Shown here: in pieces, positions 10,803-23,035 of the stretch
Numbering within the stretch: the stretch's first letter is position 1
Layout of the letters: the number at the start of each line of letters is the position of its first letter
Notes under the pieces: model-generated
What the model was told of the DNA's origin: nothing
What the model saw: only the letters and a program-made list of their open reading frames with translations
Database searches by the model: none
Translations under genes and position numbers: made by a program
NCBI GenBank assembly: GCA_020747015.1
Contig: JAGTJM010000029.1
Coordinates: 310,001-374,000, forward strand
Direction: 5' to 3'
Length of the DNA stretch: 64,000 nucleotides
From: Pyrenochaeta sp. MPI-SDFR-AT-0127
Taxonomy: Eukaryota > Ascomycota > Dothideomycetes > Pleosporales > Cucurbitariaceae

Positions 10803-12323
10803 TCATGAATTTCCTCCTTTGGGCCCGCTGCTTGTGCAGTTGACCTGGCTCTCAATTCCTGTGATGCTTCCACAAGCGTACAAGTTCGTTCCGCTTGGGC
10901 TCTTGACATTAATGTTCTGAACATTGATGTTGGAGCAGACAGTCGGGCTGGAGCAAACTAGATAACCGATGAGCGGGTCGTACTTCTTGCTTGTCGTGCC
11001 GGAGAAGTTCTTGATGGTAATGTCCGAGATTGTGAGCTTGGACGGGAACTGTGACTTGTGTAAGTTTATGGTCCACTGAAAATGGCATGGACAACAATGG
11101 AATGGAAAAGTACCTGGTTGCATAAAGTAAGGTTTTTCTGTCCGTAGCATTGAGTGATTTCGATCGCATAGTCGACGTTCGAAAGCACCATGCCGTCGTA
11201 AGTAATGTTCGAGACAGCACCAGAGCCACCTCCACCTTGAAGATCGCCTGAAAGCGCGGAAGGAGATCCAGGCCACACCTTGATACGTGCGCCATCCGAT
11301 GCATTGGACATGCTGATGTTGTAGACATAGATGTTCTTCACGTAGTCGACCTCTTTAGGGTACTGGCCCAAGCTGCCAACGCTGATGCCGTGGCTACCAT
11401 TGCACCATAGGTTCTGGACGATGATGTTGGTACTATTGGGCTTGAATGATACGCAGTCATCGCCGTTATCAATGTGAGAGTTCTGAATGACAATGTTATC
11501 GGAACGGTATGTGTCCCATCTGTACAACTTGTGAGCACGATGTTTTCAGGCCACGACTTTGCAAATCTACTCACCCATCAGTGTTCTTTGCCGGATTCTT
11601 GCTAACACTTCCACCAGCGATATCAATGTTCGAGAATACGACATCGCTAGAATTGGCAACAAGCGTGTACCACTGCGGGCTGTATCGGAACTTCAGGTCT
11701 TCAATTCGGCCTCCTTTCAGGCCAATTGCGCCGAAAAGGATGGGACGAAGGATGTAAATATTCTTGGCATAAAGATCGTACCAAACTTGGCCATTGCCAT
11801 CCAGAGTACCCCCGCCGTAGACATTGACGTCTGTACCACCTAGCTGAAAGAAAGTGGTGGCGTTTTGAAAGGTGTGGTAGAAGGCATTCTTTTGCCAGTA
11901 ATCGGTGTCATTGGAGAACTGAATTGTTCCTTGAATATCTGTCAAAGCTGTCAGCGTAGGAACATGAAATAAATTTTGGAGATCATTTGTACCAAGATCG
12001 ATGTGCTTCAGGAAGGTAAGATCTAGCGCGGTGCCGATGGTAAACTTTTTGTCCTTTGGGAAGACAACGTGCCCACCATTGTTACAGGCCTTGACAGCCT
12101 TCAGAATATTCTGGGAGTCATCTGTACCATTGGCGTTGGATTTGACCACACAGGTCTTGGTCCGCTCCGGGGATGGTGGGAAAGCCTTTCCGGGATGGTG
12201 CGGTTTGATTGGATGGTGAGGCCGTTTAGACCGGGCGACAAGTGCATTATGGGATTCAAGAGGTGAAGACCACACCGCGGATGCTTGTAGAAGCCCGAAG
12301 GTAAGAATTTCGGAGACGCGCAT
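10803..12323 (-). CDS. Exo-polygalacturonase, glycoside hydrolase family 28
   Basis: Predicted secreted exo-acting polygalacturonase that releases galacturonic acid from the non-reducing end of pectin. Three exons on the minus strand: 12323-11575, 11519-11114 and 11054-10803, giving about 468 residues; both introns (55 and 59 bp) are GT-AG. An N-terminal hydrophobic segment of about 20 residues is a likely signal peptide. It is followed by a His/Pro-rich stretch with P-H-H-P repeated. GH28 catalytic motifs are all present: N-T-D at about 247-249, D-D at about 270-271, G-S-H-G with His about 293, and R-I-K at about 328-330. The first intron falls just after N-T-D-G. The Y-G-G-G-T-L-D-G block starts the beta-helix. 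Several N-x-S/T sites fit secretion. Exo rather than endo action is inferred from overall similarity to the exo-PG group. Confidence 0.93.
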
Positions 12324-15300
12324 CGTTGCAATTGATTGAAATGTTGACTTCGCGATTTGGCGATGGGACCGCTGAAGCTGGTCATTTCAACAGCGCACCC
12401 CGGGGCTCTTAATATACACATGCTATCGCGCCGATTGCCGTTCGAGCCGCGGACACAACCCATCCACCTGGTAATGGCTTTGAGCGTAAGATTAGGGTGC
12501 GGAGAAATTGCTGCTATCTCCATGATGATTCTGGGGTCCCCTCATGGCCACATGTGGCTAATGGTGGCGCTAAACGGCAAGCAGCGAAGCTTTCTCCACA
12601 ATCCTGGGCACTTGGCTCCTGAGATTGGTGGACTTTCTCCCGCCCGTGATTGCCCATCTGTCGTCTACATCAACCACATAGGCTATTGATGGCGTTAATG
12701 GCTCTTTGCGACTCAGTGCATGCGGATGAAAAGGCTCGATCTAAACAACCGCCGCGGATGAGATGACTGCAATGACGTTGCCTGACAACCCCTTACGAGT
12801 GTCGTTCCTGCATGTCCTTAACTATGGTGGGCTTTGTCAAGGACATAGTGCGTCTAAGGGTTTCACTTCACATAAATAGCGAGTATAGATGCATATCGCG
12901 CTATTTTCTAGCCCCTGGCAGCATGAACGCCCTTCCTTGCGCGCTCTTTCAGGGCTGGGACACTCTCTCCATACCGGCCTCACATGGTTCATTGTGGCGC
13001 TCTCCCTTCGGCGACTAAGCTTTCTTGGCCAAGATATCCTAGGCTAAGCTTTTCCTGTTCGTGATAGTATGTGACAGTAACAAACCTCTCTTGTGTTGGA
13101 TGGATGGTACGTTGCCGTGGTCCTCGACGGAAGCCTTACCCAGTGCACACTCTATTTCACTCTCCTGGAGTTGCTTGTCTTGGTGGACTCAACCTGCGAT
13201 AATTAGCTGAAGTAATAAGAAACAGGAATGGTGGAAAACACACACAAAGAGCCATGTCCACTGAATAACTTACTGGGTTCTGTGTCGGACCGATGTTGCA
13301 GCGCGAGTCAACCTCGAACCTAGAAGGTGAAGTGTCAGCCGTAATTTCCGGTTAAGCATGTTCTGGCGTTCCGTGTCGCACTTCTCGTATACATTTTGCA
13401 TTGGTCTTAGTTAATGGGCGTCTACAATACAGTATAGATCGGCCTGTGAGTACAGCATAGTACCTGCATGTACGTCCGGTGAGACCGAGTTGCATCGAGG
13501 CACGAAGGGACGAAAGCGATAAGTCGTTACTCGAAAGACACTACCGCCAAGATGACTTAGGAGTACAATCAAAAATCGAGCTCAGTACTTTCGCTCGTCT
13601 AGCATCATAACTCACTGCAATCAGAGAGTATCTGGGTTCAGCGTGGGGGAACCGCATTGGCACGGATACTGTGCAACCGTTGACGCAAAGCGGAGCTTCG
13701 CCTAAAACGTGTGTAGACCAAGGGCCAAGCCAATCTTGAGATGCATACAAAGCCTATTTGGGTATAGTTGCATATGACGCAGACAGCCCATCCAGAGGTC
13801 TTGTCAGTAAGGACTGTGTCTAAATATGCCTGTGCAAGACCATCCAGAATCGTGGGTGACGGCTGGCGATAACGATCTATAGTTACTACACGCGAGACGA
13901 GGCAAATGAGGAGAAACAATGCACGCAACCTTGCTCTGGTAGGCTTTTTATTGTATCGTGATTGGTACTTCGTCGTTCTCCACATTGACGTCGGTGCCAC
14001 AACCTTGCGCTGATCACAAGCAGTCGATATATTAACTACCCTTGCTATTTCTGCAAGCAGAGTTTTTGAGGTGATGGTAGCTGCTTATCATCAGCAGGGG
14101 TCTTCGATCAATCAGAATTCTGAATTATGCACTGGGATGCTGAAGCAGTGTTTCATGTCCGACTCTGTAAGCATGAGATAAGAAACTCCATTGTACAACC
14201 AGTGTTGCATCTGCTTGACAGTCGTTCGTATTTAATCTCTGAATTTGTGAGCTCAATGAGATTCATGGGCCTCTGTGAGATAAATACAGGTATTGTACTA
14301 TTGGGGGGTAGAGGGCATCATTCTCAATAGTGGACCAGTGGTTCATAGGGACAAAACGGTTTGACCGCAGTTCAGAAGTACATCTATTACTATAAATTTC
14401 CACATAAAATCACATTACTGGTAGACTGAATTTCCAGAGCGATGTCCACATATATTGGCGCTCCACACAAGGCTAATCGCTGCAGGTGTAGCCGTATACT
14501 AACATAACACGGCAGATGTACTGTTACATTCGTAGACAAAGCCAGCCTCTTCTGAAGCGTGGGTCCTGTACACCCATGCAGTAAGGTTTATGCGGGGAAA
14601 GTTCCGCTGTGAGAGTGATGCACCATTGGCCAGGATATGTGGCTCCGTGGGGGTGGCGATACCGAAACGACTGCTCGTTTTTTTCATTAAGGCATCAACA
14701 AGGAAAAACGGATCGCTGGAAATTTGTGTATATCAAAATGGGCGCCATGCTTCCTGAGAAAATGAATAGTAGATCGTACAGACGAGAGCCACGCATAGCA
14801 GAACTCCACACTAGACCAATGAAAGTCTGCCGCCAGGTATGTTACACCAAGATTCAACGTCCAATCCAATCTTGCGCCCTTGATATTCAGACCCCTGGTC
14901 ATCCTGCCATGTCGTGATCTGCGGTTATCGTAGCGAGATGGGCCGATCCGGGACGCGCACATGTGGCGTGTTTAGTGCAGAATACAAAGACCATGCGTAA
15001 AGGGTATGCATTACTAGAATCCGGCGGAGCTGTGAAAAGACTGCTGCAGGATATCTGTAGTACCCAAAGTATCTAACGCTAGCGATTTCTGCACGCATGC
15101 TGCGACTGCTCCATAGCAGTAGGGGGTAGTCGAGTATTACAGGAATACGGGGCCTGCAATGGAGGCTCATACATTGCATACTGATATCACTACCCGAAAG
15201 GGTGGAAGAAGAAAATCCAATTGCCTGACATTGTCAATGTAGCAACTTGCAGGTATCTGCAGGATGACATATCCGCCAATCATGCCAAGCTACGTTTATG

Positions 15301-15724
15301 ATTCAGCAGTCGAAGTAAGGGTTGGAAAAAGTGATGAAGCATTTAGCTAAGCTGGTCAGGCACAAAAATTCAGCACATTTGTGACAAAAACAATGGATAT
15401 TTCTAGAAATTATGCGTTGTAGTTTCTGGATAGTATAAGAATCTAAGAACCAGCAGTCTTTCACGTTCAATGAAAAACTCTTCATACCGTGACTACATTG
15501 ACTACTAAACTGACCACCATACTCTCTATACAACATGGACATACCTTAAGCAAATGTCTGAGTGCTGCTAGGTTTCGCACGGACGATACAGGGCTCAAGA
15601 CTAGGGAAAGAAGCCCCTGTAGGAGCGAAACACAAAAGGAAAAAAAGCAAATATACAACGATTAAGCGTAAGCAAGCATGCAACATGGCTCAACCTGAAT
15701 CTCCAAAATTTCTTATTCCCACCA
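12324..15724. other. Long intergenic region (3.4 kb)
   Basis: No coding sequence I can support. The first 350 bases are the GH28 upstream region. A diverged copy of part of it seems to lie at about 12880-13075: both stretches have a GGCCnCACATG... GTGGCGCT... AAGCTTTCT order ending in CGTGAT. The rest (13.1-15.7 kb) has ordinary composition with many stops in all frames. The right end holds the 3' region of the forkhead gene. Confidence 0.5.
12398..12405. promoter_or_regulatory. Possible carbon-catabolite repressor (CreA-type) site
   Basis: CCCCGGGG lies about 75 bases upstream of the GH28 start. Both strands match the CreA/Cre1 consensus SYGGRG, giving two overlapping sites. A TATA-like TAATATAC follows at 12410-12417. 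Repression of pectinase genes by glucose through CreA is well known; binding here is inference. Confidence 0.4.
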
Positions 15725-17409
15725 TCATCCTGCATACCTGTGGTATGCTAGGTCATCGCAAAAGCCCGCAGTCGCGAAACTGGAGTCATCATTCCACCCG
15801 CCTTGGCTCACAGGGGTCCGCGGCTCGTCAGCCGATGGGCTCGGGCTATTGGTGAACAAGCTCTCTGTGGGGCTCTGATTGAGGAAATATGCTGTATCCG
15901 TGAGCGGCAAGCCATGCGGTACGGAGCCGAATGTGCAGCCTGGTGCCGGCGAGAACAGATCCATGCCAGGACTTCCGAGAGGGCTGGTGAAATTCCCTTC
16001 TTGGCTTCCGTATACATAGTCGACCATCGGCCCGTAGTATGGGGAAGATTGATAGGGAATTGGTGCCTCGCCGCTGTTGAACATTGGGTCGAACGCTGCA
16101 GGTACTGAGCGCGCAGTGTACGGTTCGCCTCGATATGCGTCGAGGATGCGATTACCGCGCCTCATTCTCGTCGCTCGGCGCGAAGCTTGGCCACCTTTTG
16201 CGCCAGAGGCTTGACGCTGAGGTTGGGGATGAGCCGTACGATGGGCTCGTTTATTAGGCTGCTTAGAGCGGTAGCGGGTTGTGGATTTGACGCCCTCCCG
16301 AATAGCTTCCTCGGTCAGGCGCCACATGAAGCCTTTGCGGGAATCTTCGCAAGGTTGATCAACTTTTTCAAAGGCCTATACTAGTGTCAGCAAGTTCTAG
16401 AAGGTTAAAGTGGATGGTGGGTACAGCATACTCCATTCATTGAGAGATTGTGCCGGATGCTATTCTGCCAGCCCTTCGTCTCAGAGGCACTTGCTTTGTC
16501 CGTGTACATCCTGAACCAGTCGTAGATGTCACGTAAGATCATAGTGTGATTAGGGGCCTGCAATAGTGCTTGGTATATCAGTTGCGCATAAGGTTGCTCC
16601 TTATCGATCGGTCCCTCCTCACCAGCGTTGTGATCGTACGGGTACTTCAAAAGGCCATCATGGGGGGTCGACGCTCGCGTCAAGTCCGAGTAAGGACTTT
16701 TGTAGTCGGCATCGTTCTCGACTCTCACATGAGAAGCACCATAGTATGGGTATTCATAGTCTTTGTTTAGTTGTATTAGCTGGCTTTTGATCTCAGAGTC
16801 GGAGAAGTCCATGACATCGTGGTGCTCCTGTGGCTCTATCTGGTATGCTGCGGGAGGATATGATTCTGAAAAGCTCAAAACATTTGGCAGGCCGGTACAA
16901 TCGAGACCATTATACGATCGGGGGCAGCCTGAGCTAGGGAAGTGTGCCGAATAGTTGAGGTTGTTATTGTCATTGAATAACATTCCATTTTGGACATAAG
17001 AATTGACGTCTCCGGAGCCAGGCGTAAATGGAATGGTTACGTTGTAATGAGGGCCAACCTGGCCTATGTGGTTGCTGGCAAAGTTGCTTGGTGCAGCCCA
17101 CTGCATAGGTTCTGGCTCGCCAATGCCCTCGAATAATGACAGGGCTCGGTCCTCGCTGGACGTGGTGGATTCCTGAGCAGCAAGAGTCATAGATGATACT
17201 TGGCCAAATGATCCAGGTGAGGTGGAAAGCAACGAGCTGTTGGGATGGAGAGGAAGTGATGTACAAAGATCGTCCGTTGGATGCTCTACAGGACCAAGAC
17301 TGCTAGATAATTCAACGGAAGTTTCCCGATGAGGCGATTGCGGATGTTGCATGGTAGTTGTGCTGGCTTCTTTCATATGTTCTAAAGGAAAAAAAAACGA
17401 GCGTATCAA
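15725..17409 (-). CDS. Forkhead transcription factor
   Basis: Predicted nuclear DNA-binding regulator with one forkhead (winged-helix) domain. Exon 1 runs from 17409 to 16432 and exon 2 from 16375 to 15725; the 56-bp intron splits the domain right after N-L-S-M-N-G, with A-F-E-K-V continuing in the next exon. The domain covers about residues 270-365 and contains W-Q-N-S-I-R-H-N-L-S, the recognition-helix signature, followed by G-F-M-W-R-L and a basic wing. The N-terminal 260 residues are Ser/Pro-rich and disordered and the C-terminal 150 are also low in structure, as expected for activation regions. The total is about 542 residues from the first ATG; a second ATG at 17376 is likely the true start because the first residues are encoded by a T-rich tract. 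It resembles fungal Fkh/Sep1-type factors of cell-cycle control; exact orthology is not settled. Confidence 0.88.
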
Positions 17410-18724
17410 CGGACGCTACGCAACGAACAGTGCCAACACTGATCGTGAAACCAAATGACTGGAGATAAACGAACAGCGAGAATGCTTAGAGGCGATACTA
17501 GAACAAGTGAAGCGAACTTTGGAACTTTTAGATACTCCTCCAAGCCCCAATAACGGGGATTGGGTGGAGACTCCACTCATTGTCGTCTATACACTTTCCG
17601 AACGGGTTCCTACTGCCAGCGCACCGACAGAGCTTGATGCTGCGGCTGTGCTTGACTAGGCAAACAAAGTATGAGATCTCAGAGAATTTGAGATTCCAAA
17701 GAGGAGACCTGAATGCCTGGAAGCAGATGCAAGGCTGGTGTCACGGGGCCGAGCGCTGGCCCGGTACTGTCAACTTCACGGGCCGGGGCCGGGATCCAGA
17801 CGCCTGATGGCACCACTGGTAGAAGGTCGGAGTGACCCCCAGTGTGACAGCACCAACCAGTGATTGTACAGTAAGAACACGCTGGCAAAGTTGTAGGCGG
17901 CATCTCGCATATTGCCTTGACCACCCTGCAACATCAGCACAATGCCCGGACCATAAATCTTTCCATGCCTCTGTCCGTATTCCTTGCACATATTCTAGAA
18001 AGCGCATCTGGCTGATGTCATGCTTCCGCTTTGGATCACGATGCATGCATTGTCACTCTCCATTCATGTCCCTGGCAAAGAGACTTCAAAGATTGAAGAT
18101 TGCGTCTGAGCAAGCGGCTGGCAATCAAAGCCATTTATCTCACGTGCAAACTTATCCATGTTTGGTAACTTATGGCAGGTGCGCATGTCAGTAGGGTTAC
18201 TACTCAATCTAACCAGATGTGAGAGTCCTGCAAATACACCGTAGGTTGCAGCAGCCAGTTGGCTGGGATTAGACCCCACGGCAGAATGTAACACAATCCT
18301 CACGGCCCTATCTTCCGGTGAAGCATTCATTCCACTGCATTTCCTCATTGTGCACAGCAGCGGCAGTGATTGCTGCTGATTGGGCATAGGTCCATAGTCG
18401 CTTGCCACAGCTCGACAAGTGAGTACACCACCAGTAGGCCACTCGTTGTAGACACAGCCCCTATCGATGAACGCGGCTCTAATGGTAACTCGACTGTGAA
18501 GTGACAGCCACATTGCCGATCACTATTAATGTGCATTGGGTACGGGTATTGCGGAGATGAAAAAAGGTGATTGGCAGAGGCCAATCTTTGGTTTTGGGGG
18601 GGTATCTAGCAATGCGCAAGACTTCTAAAATTCTCGCCCAACATGTTCTCCTATCACTGTCGTCCTATCTTGTAACATCTCGAATGTAGGTGGTGCGATT
18701 TGAGGAAATAAGATCGGACTGGAA
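17410..18724. other. Intergenic region
   Basis: Holds the upstream region of the forkhead gene (right of 17409) and the 3' region of the Cactin gene (left of 18725). Several open frames up to about 150 codons occur on both strands but none shows recognisable similarity. I see no repeat or RNA gene. Confidence 0.5.
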
Positions 18725-20559
18725 CTACTTCCGGTAGTATATCTGCCACTTGTCAGCCGTGCCATTAAGGGGGCTATGTGAGATTGATTAATACCTTTTT
18801 GAACTGGAAGTGGAGCTGTAAAATACCCTGCATCACGTCAATTGACTGATCTGGTATACGTGGTATGGACTACGCGCTAGACGCGGTTGTGGTTGAATAA
18901 TGTATGGCTTACCTTGTCAAAGCTGCTCTTGAACCCACGTTCTCGTTTTGCACTGTAGTCCCATTCCTTATCGATGATTCGAAATGCAATATCCTCATAT
19001 GGTGGGCCAGCGATGAATCGGATGAGACAGGTGTCATCCTCGCCAGCCGGTGCAAAGGACTGGCCCTTCTTGCGCCCATTCTCGCGTTCAATTTTGTATG
19101 TTGGTGCTTTGGCCTTATCGATGAGGTCAGGATAGAATATGTTGAACTTGTAGCCTTGAACGACTTTTGGCGGTGGGTTATCATGGTCATAGTGCGTCTG
19201 ATTGTACTTGTTCCACTCGTAGCCCATCTGAACGCGGTTAAAGTAGCGTGGTTTTCTGGGCTTGTAGCTACCAGCCCATTGTGGTCTTGCAGTCGTGACT
19301 GCCTCTTCGGCCGTAAAGATTTCCTCTCCTTCTTCAACACCCCGGGCAACTTCCCTTTCGTAGAGAGCCATAGTCGCTTTGGAATAGTCCTCCTTTTCGA
19401 CAGGTGCAAATCTTGATGCGCTAGTTGTTACAGCGTGGCTGGTCTTTGGTGCGTCATCGCCCGTGGTCTGGTCTGGGGATTTGTTTTGTGATGGAACGTA
19501 GCCGAGTTTTTGGATTTTCCGACGTTCAGTGAGCTATCATGGTTAGATTTTGGGCAGGGTAAGCAGGGAGCATCATTGTCAACTGACCATGTTTTCTAAG
19601 AAGAGCTTCTCTTCAACCTGTGGCAGACCTTTGTCTTCAGCACGCAGCTTTAATTGCGACTGGGGATCGAGAGCTGCATCATACGCAACAACAGTTGAGG
19701 CTGCTTCACCTGTATTATTCGCACTTCTGAGCAACTCGTAAATGTTCCTTTGCACAGATGCAGCAGCCTCGCCTTGTTGCTTGCGCAAGGCCTGCAGCCG
19801 CTCCTCGACGATCTCCTGCGAGACTCGCCGAAGCTTCGCCTTAGCCTTCCAAACCCGGAGGCTGCGCAGTAGTTGTTCCCAGTAATCATAATCAATTGGC
19901 TCGTCGGAGTCAAGCTTCTTCTTGACCTGTACTTCAAGTGTCTCGAGCTGTTCGTATGACTTGGGGGCCAGGAGCTGGTCGATGTCGGCAGAGACGGAAC
20001 TCGTGCCTCTGGCTTCAGCCCTGGAGGACTTTAACTTGCGGCGGAGGTCTTTGCAGATGACTTTTAGAGCCTGTTGTGATCAGCAAGAGCGCTACTCTGT
20101 CGAGGACAGTTCACTCACCCCCCAGTACTCCCTGTTCGTCCGGCTTGTCTCCAGCGTGAGGTAGCTCTCGACTTCCCTCTCTAGCTCCACCAAGTTCTCC
20201 GAATCAAGGCGTTCTAGCACCCCTTCCGGATCCACGACATCTAGTTCATGGTCCTCGACCTCCTCGTCTAGTATGCTCTTCTCGGTAGGGTCGATGAAGC
20301 GCAGGGTAACGGCAAGCCAGTCGATAGGCTTCGCGCGCCCGCCCTTTACCCGAAGCGCAGCCTTTTTCTTTGCCTGCTGTAGCGCAAAGCGGTCCTCGTC
20401 TGCCACCCAGGCCTCTTCTTGCGCGTTGGTCGACCGCTTTGCCGGATTGTCGTGTGCGCGAGAGTCGGCAGATCGCTTTGCGGGAATCGTCGAGGTTGGT
20501 GCAGATCGCTGGGGCAGGCGATTTCGCTCATTGCGCCATGGGGGTTCGCGGGAAGACAT
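18725..20559 (-). CDS. Splicing factor Cactin
   Basis: Orthologue of Cactin, a conserved nuclear protein that associates with the spliceosome. Five exons: 20559-20119, 20070-19588, 19533-18913, 18827-18795 and 18742-18725, giving about 531 residues. All introns are GT-AG (48-85 bp). The middle domain carries W-V-A-D-E-D-R-F and R-A-K-P-I-D-W-L-A-V-T-L-R; the C-terminal CactinC domain has R-P-Q-W-A-G-S-Y-K-P-R-K-P-R-Y-F-N-R and Y-K-F-N-I-F-Y-P-D-L-I-D-K. The family's extreme C-terminus is recovered only by adding two tiny exons, 33 and 18 bases, which give G-I-L-Q-L-H-F-Q-F-K-K and I-Y-Y-R-K followed by the stop. The start at 20559 was preferred over 20640, because the extra residues look unlike Cactin. 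The gene is divergent from the XLF gene across a short gap. Confidence 0.92.
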
Positions 20560-20874
20560 ACTCTCTCCGCAATGGTCATGTAATATGCTATCAAATCGAT
20601 GCTTTCCAGCACAGTCGCGGCAAATGTGAAGGGCGAACACAAAATCTTTGGCCGAGGCTGGTGACGTACGAGGGTGCCTTCCGCGCCTGCAGGGAGTCTA
20701 CCTCACATTAGGCAAGGACGCTTGGCGCGACTGCCTTCACCCCCACAGCCCCAAAACATCTGGTCAGTCAACAGCGCTTGTGTTTCTGCATCACGGTGAA
20801 TGTCTTTCGTTTCGTGTCTACTCAGTATATGATGCTACCATGATCAATCTCTTGTGTTCATACCAGCGTTGAGA
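20560..20874. promoter_or_regulatory. Bidirectional promoter region
   Basis: Only 315 bases separate the start codons of Cactin (minus strand) and the XLF-type factor (plus strand), so both promoters must share this stretch unless the true Cactin start is the upstream ATG at 20640. I see no clear TATA box for either gene, which fits housekeeping expression. This is inferred from gene layout. Confidence 0.5.
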
Positions 20875-22517
20875 ATGTCGTGCTGGCGTGTCCTGGAGCT
20901 CTCCGAAGAGCCGAATGACGTGCAGGTCCCACAGCTACTCGTCAAACCAGACTTTGGCTCAAACTCGTACACTGTGCATCTGACAGATCTGAGTAACATC
21001 TGGATCGAAGAGCTGGATTTGGCTGGCATAGTGGGCCGGGCTTCGGACGAGCAATCACCAATTGAAGTTAGCAAACAGGACACTACGCAGCTCGCCATTC
21101 TGCTGGACAATGTCAAGAAAACCCTAGCATGTTCCGATGATACTACCTGCCGTGTCACCTGTCATGATGGAGATGGTGTCACTCTGCACACGACCGTCAG
21201 TCTCCCAAAGCCCCTCGACTCTTTAACGTGGAAGTTTGTGTTGGAGAAGCGTACCTCGATTACGCTCAAGAATGAGCTCATTCTTCCACTGCTTGTATCT
21301 TCACACATACAGCATGAGCGGATCAGTCATCTCATCTCAATCATCACTGGCAAGGATAAGGCAATCACCCGACTAGTCGACCAGTATGAATCCAGCAATC
21401 TGGATCTAGCTGCGGCCTTCCCCAGCGTCGGTGGGTTCAAGTCGGGAAAAAGGATGATCAAACGCGAGCAAGCGGCCAAGCACGTTCCCGCCCTACAGCC
21501 TTTCCATGAAGAGGCCTGGAGGGAGGAGACGGGACAGTTGGAGGACTCAGATGTCTCGACATTAGGCTTGTTCCAAGAGGCGCTTGCACAGAGCACGCCC
21601 AAGGTACCAATACAGTTGAAGTCGGAGGATCTCGAAAATGCATGGTGGTCTGCGGTCCCGGACCATCTGACCCGACCCAAGGCTACAGTAAAGAACAAAG
21701 CGAAGAAGTCGCCTATAGCAAAGCCGAAGGAGGCCACCGTCGAGTCAAGCGAAGATGAAACGGAAGACGAATTCGAGACGCATGAAAATTTCAAGGTATT
21801 CATCATGCGTCCCTGTTTCATTCCTGGTCATTAACAGCTGGACAGAAAAGAAATCTCCCTAGCAAGCCTGCAAAAGCCCGTGTATCGACGCCGCCTCTGA
21901 CTTCTAGTGAACAAGTTGGGAGCGAAGAGGAAAGCACGGAAGATGATGACGACTTGGATGCACTGCCAAAAAGCCAGAGCCGCAGCCGAAGTCGGACGCA
22001 TCGAACCTTCATTTCCCGTGCAAAGTCATCAACACCAGAAACTCCCTCACCACCCAAAGTGACCAACCTGCCTGCTACAAAGGTCATAGGTAGAGGCTTC
22101 CGGATAGGTGGCAAGGCGAGACAAGCAGAGAATAATTTGACTTCACCGGGCGAGAACCCGGTCACAGCGCCCGACGTTGCACTTCCGTCATCTCCGGTAG
22201 ATCCTGAGGCGACTTCAACACCCAAAAAAGCGAGGAGGCCATTCAAGATCGGAGGAAGAGGCAAAGCAGCACCAAGTGATGAACAATTACGGCGAGACAT
22301 AGATGAGATGGACCATACAAAGCCCGTTAAGTCTCCCACGGCCGACACGCCTTCCTCCCCACCCCCAAGCAGAGTCGTGAAAGAGGAGACACCAGTGGAA
22401 GAATTGCCTGAAGAGACACCGGAACACAAGGCAGAGAGGAAGAGATTGGAGCTGAAGCGCAAGAACGAGGAGGCGGCCAGAAAGCAGGCCCAACAGAAGA
22501 AGAAGAAACGGTTTTAG
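20875..22517 (+). CDS. XLF/Nej1-type non-homologous end-joining factor
   Basis: Predicted nuclear partner of the Lig4-Xrcc4 complex in double-strand break repair. Exons 20875-21795 and 21846-22517, 530 residues, with a 50-bp phase-0 intron. The N-terminal 170 residues fit the XLF head and stalk: W-R-V-L-E-L near the start, Y-T-V-H-L-T-D-L-S-N-I-W, then a Gln/Ser-rich helix, and L-I-S-I-I-T-G-K-D in the coiled region. The remaining 360 residues are disordered, acidic and Lys-rich. They contain two copies of a short motif, G-F-R-I-G-G-K (about 391-397) and P-F-K-I-G-G-R (about 439-445). The protein ends in a lysine run followed by R-F (Q-Q-K-K-K-K-R-F), reminiscent of the basic, aromatic-ended Ku-binding tail of animal XLF. 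The start at 20875 is preferred to 20854 because M-S-C-W begins the conserved region. Confidence 0.82.
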
Positions 22518-23035
22518 TCTTTAGTCGTAGAGTGCGTGTTGGCACGCGAGATACCCTTTCCATATTTTTGTGGTTGTTGACTGTTGATCACACCGATTTT
22601 TATCGTAATGATATTCGACATTTCATTGTTACCGTTTGTCACAGTCAATTCGTCGCTGGTACTTGTTTCACGTTCGAGCTGCACCATCACAGAAAGCATG
22701 ACGACGTCATTCAGTACTATGTTTGTGTAAGTGCTAGTGACTCAACTCTTGCAACAATGTCTTGTAGTGGAGTAATTCTAAGCGCTGATTTGCTAGATCA
22801 AGTGAAGGGCGACTGTGCCACTTTTCTTCTCGCATTCACCTGCTCTACAGCTTTTGCCCTCTTCATTCCTTCTCTACTTCATACTTAACTCTTTCCGCTT
22901 CAGCAAATAAGTCTTTAACACGGCACTGCTGTTTTAATTTGGTCTCGACTTCCCAATGCACATTTCCGTTGATATCAGACATAGCCAACATCGACCTTTC
23001 CAAGGCGTGGCGGGCGACAACCGCTACCCAGCATA
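22518..23035. other. Intergenic region
   Basis: Upstream of the large disordered-protein gene and downstream of the XLF gene. No gene or repeat seen. It should contain the XLF 3' end and the next gene's promoter. Confidence 0.5.

Noticed and set aside
12357..12689. 110-codon frame upstream of the GH28 gene
   Set aside because: It overlaps the promoter region, has no similarity and no splice structure.
20273..20711. Plus-strand frames over the Cactin first exon
   Set aside because: They are antisense shadows of Cactin coding sequence.
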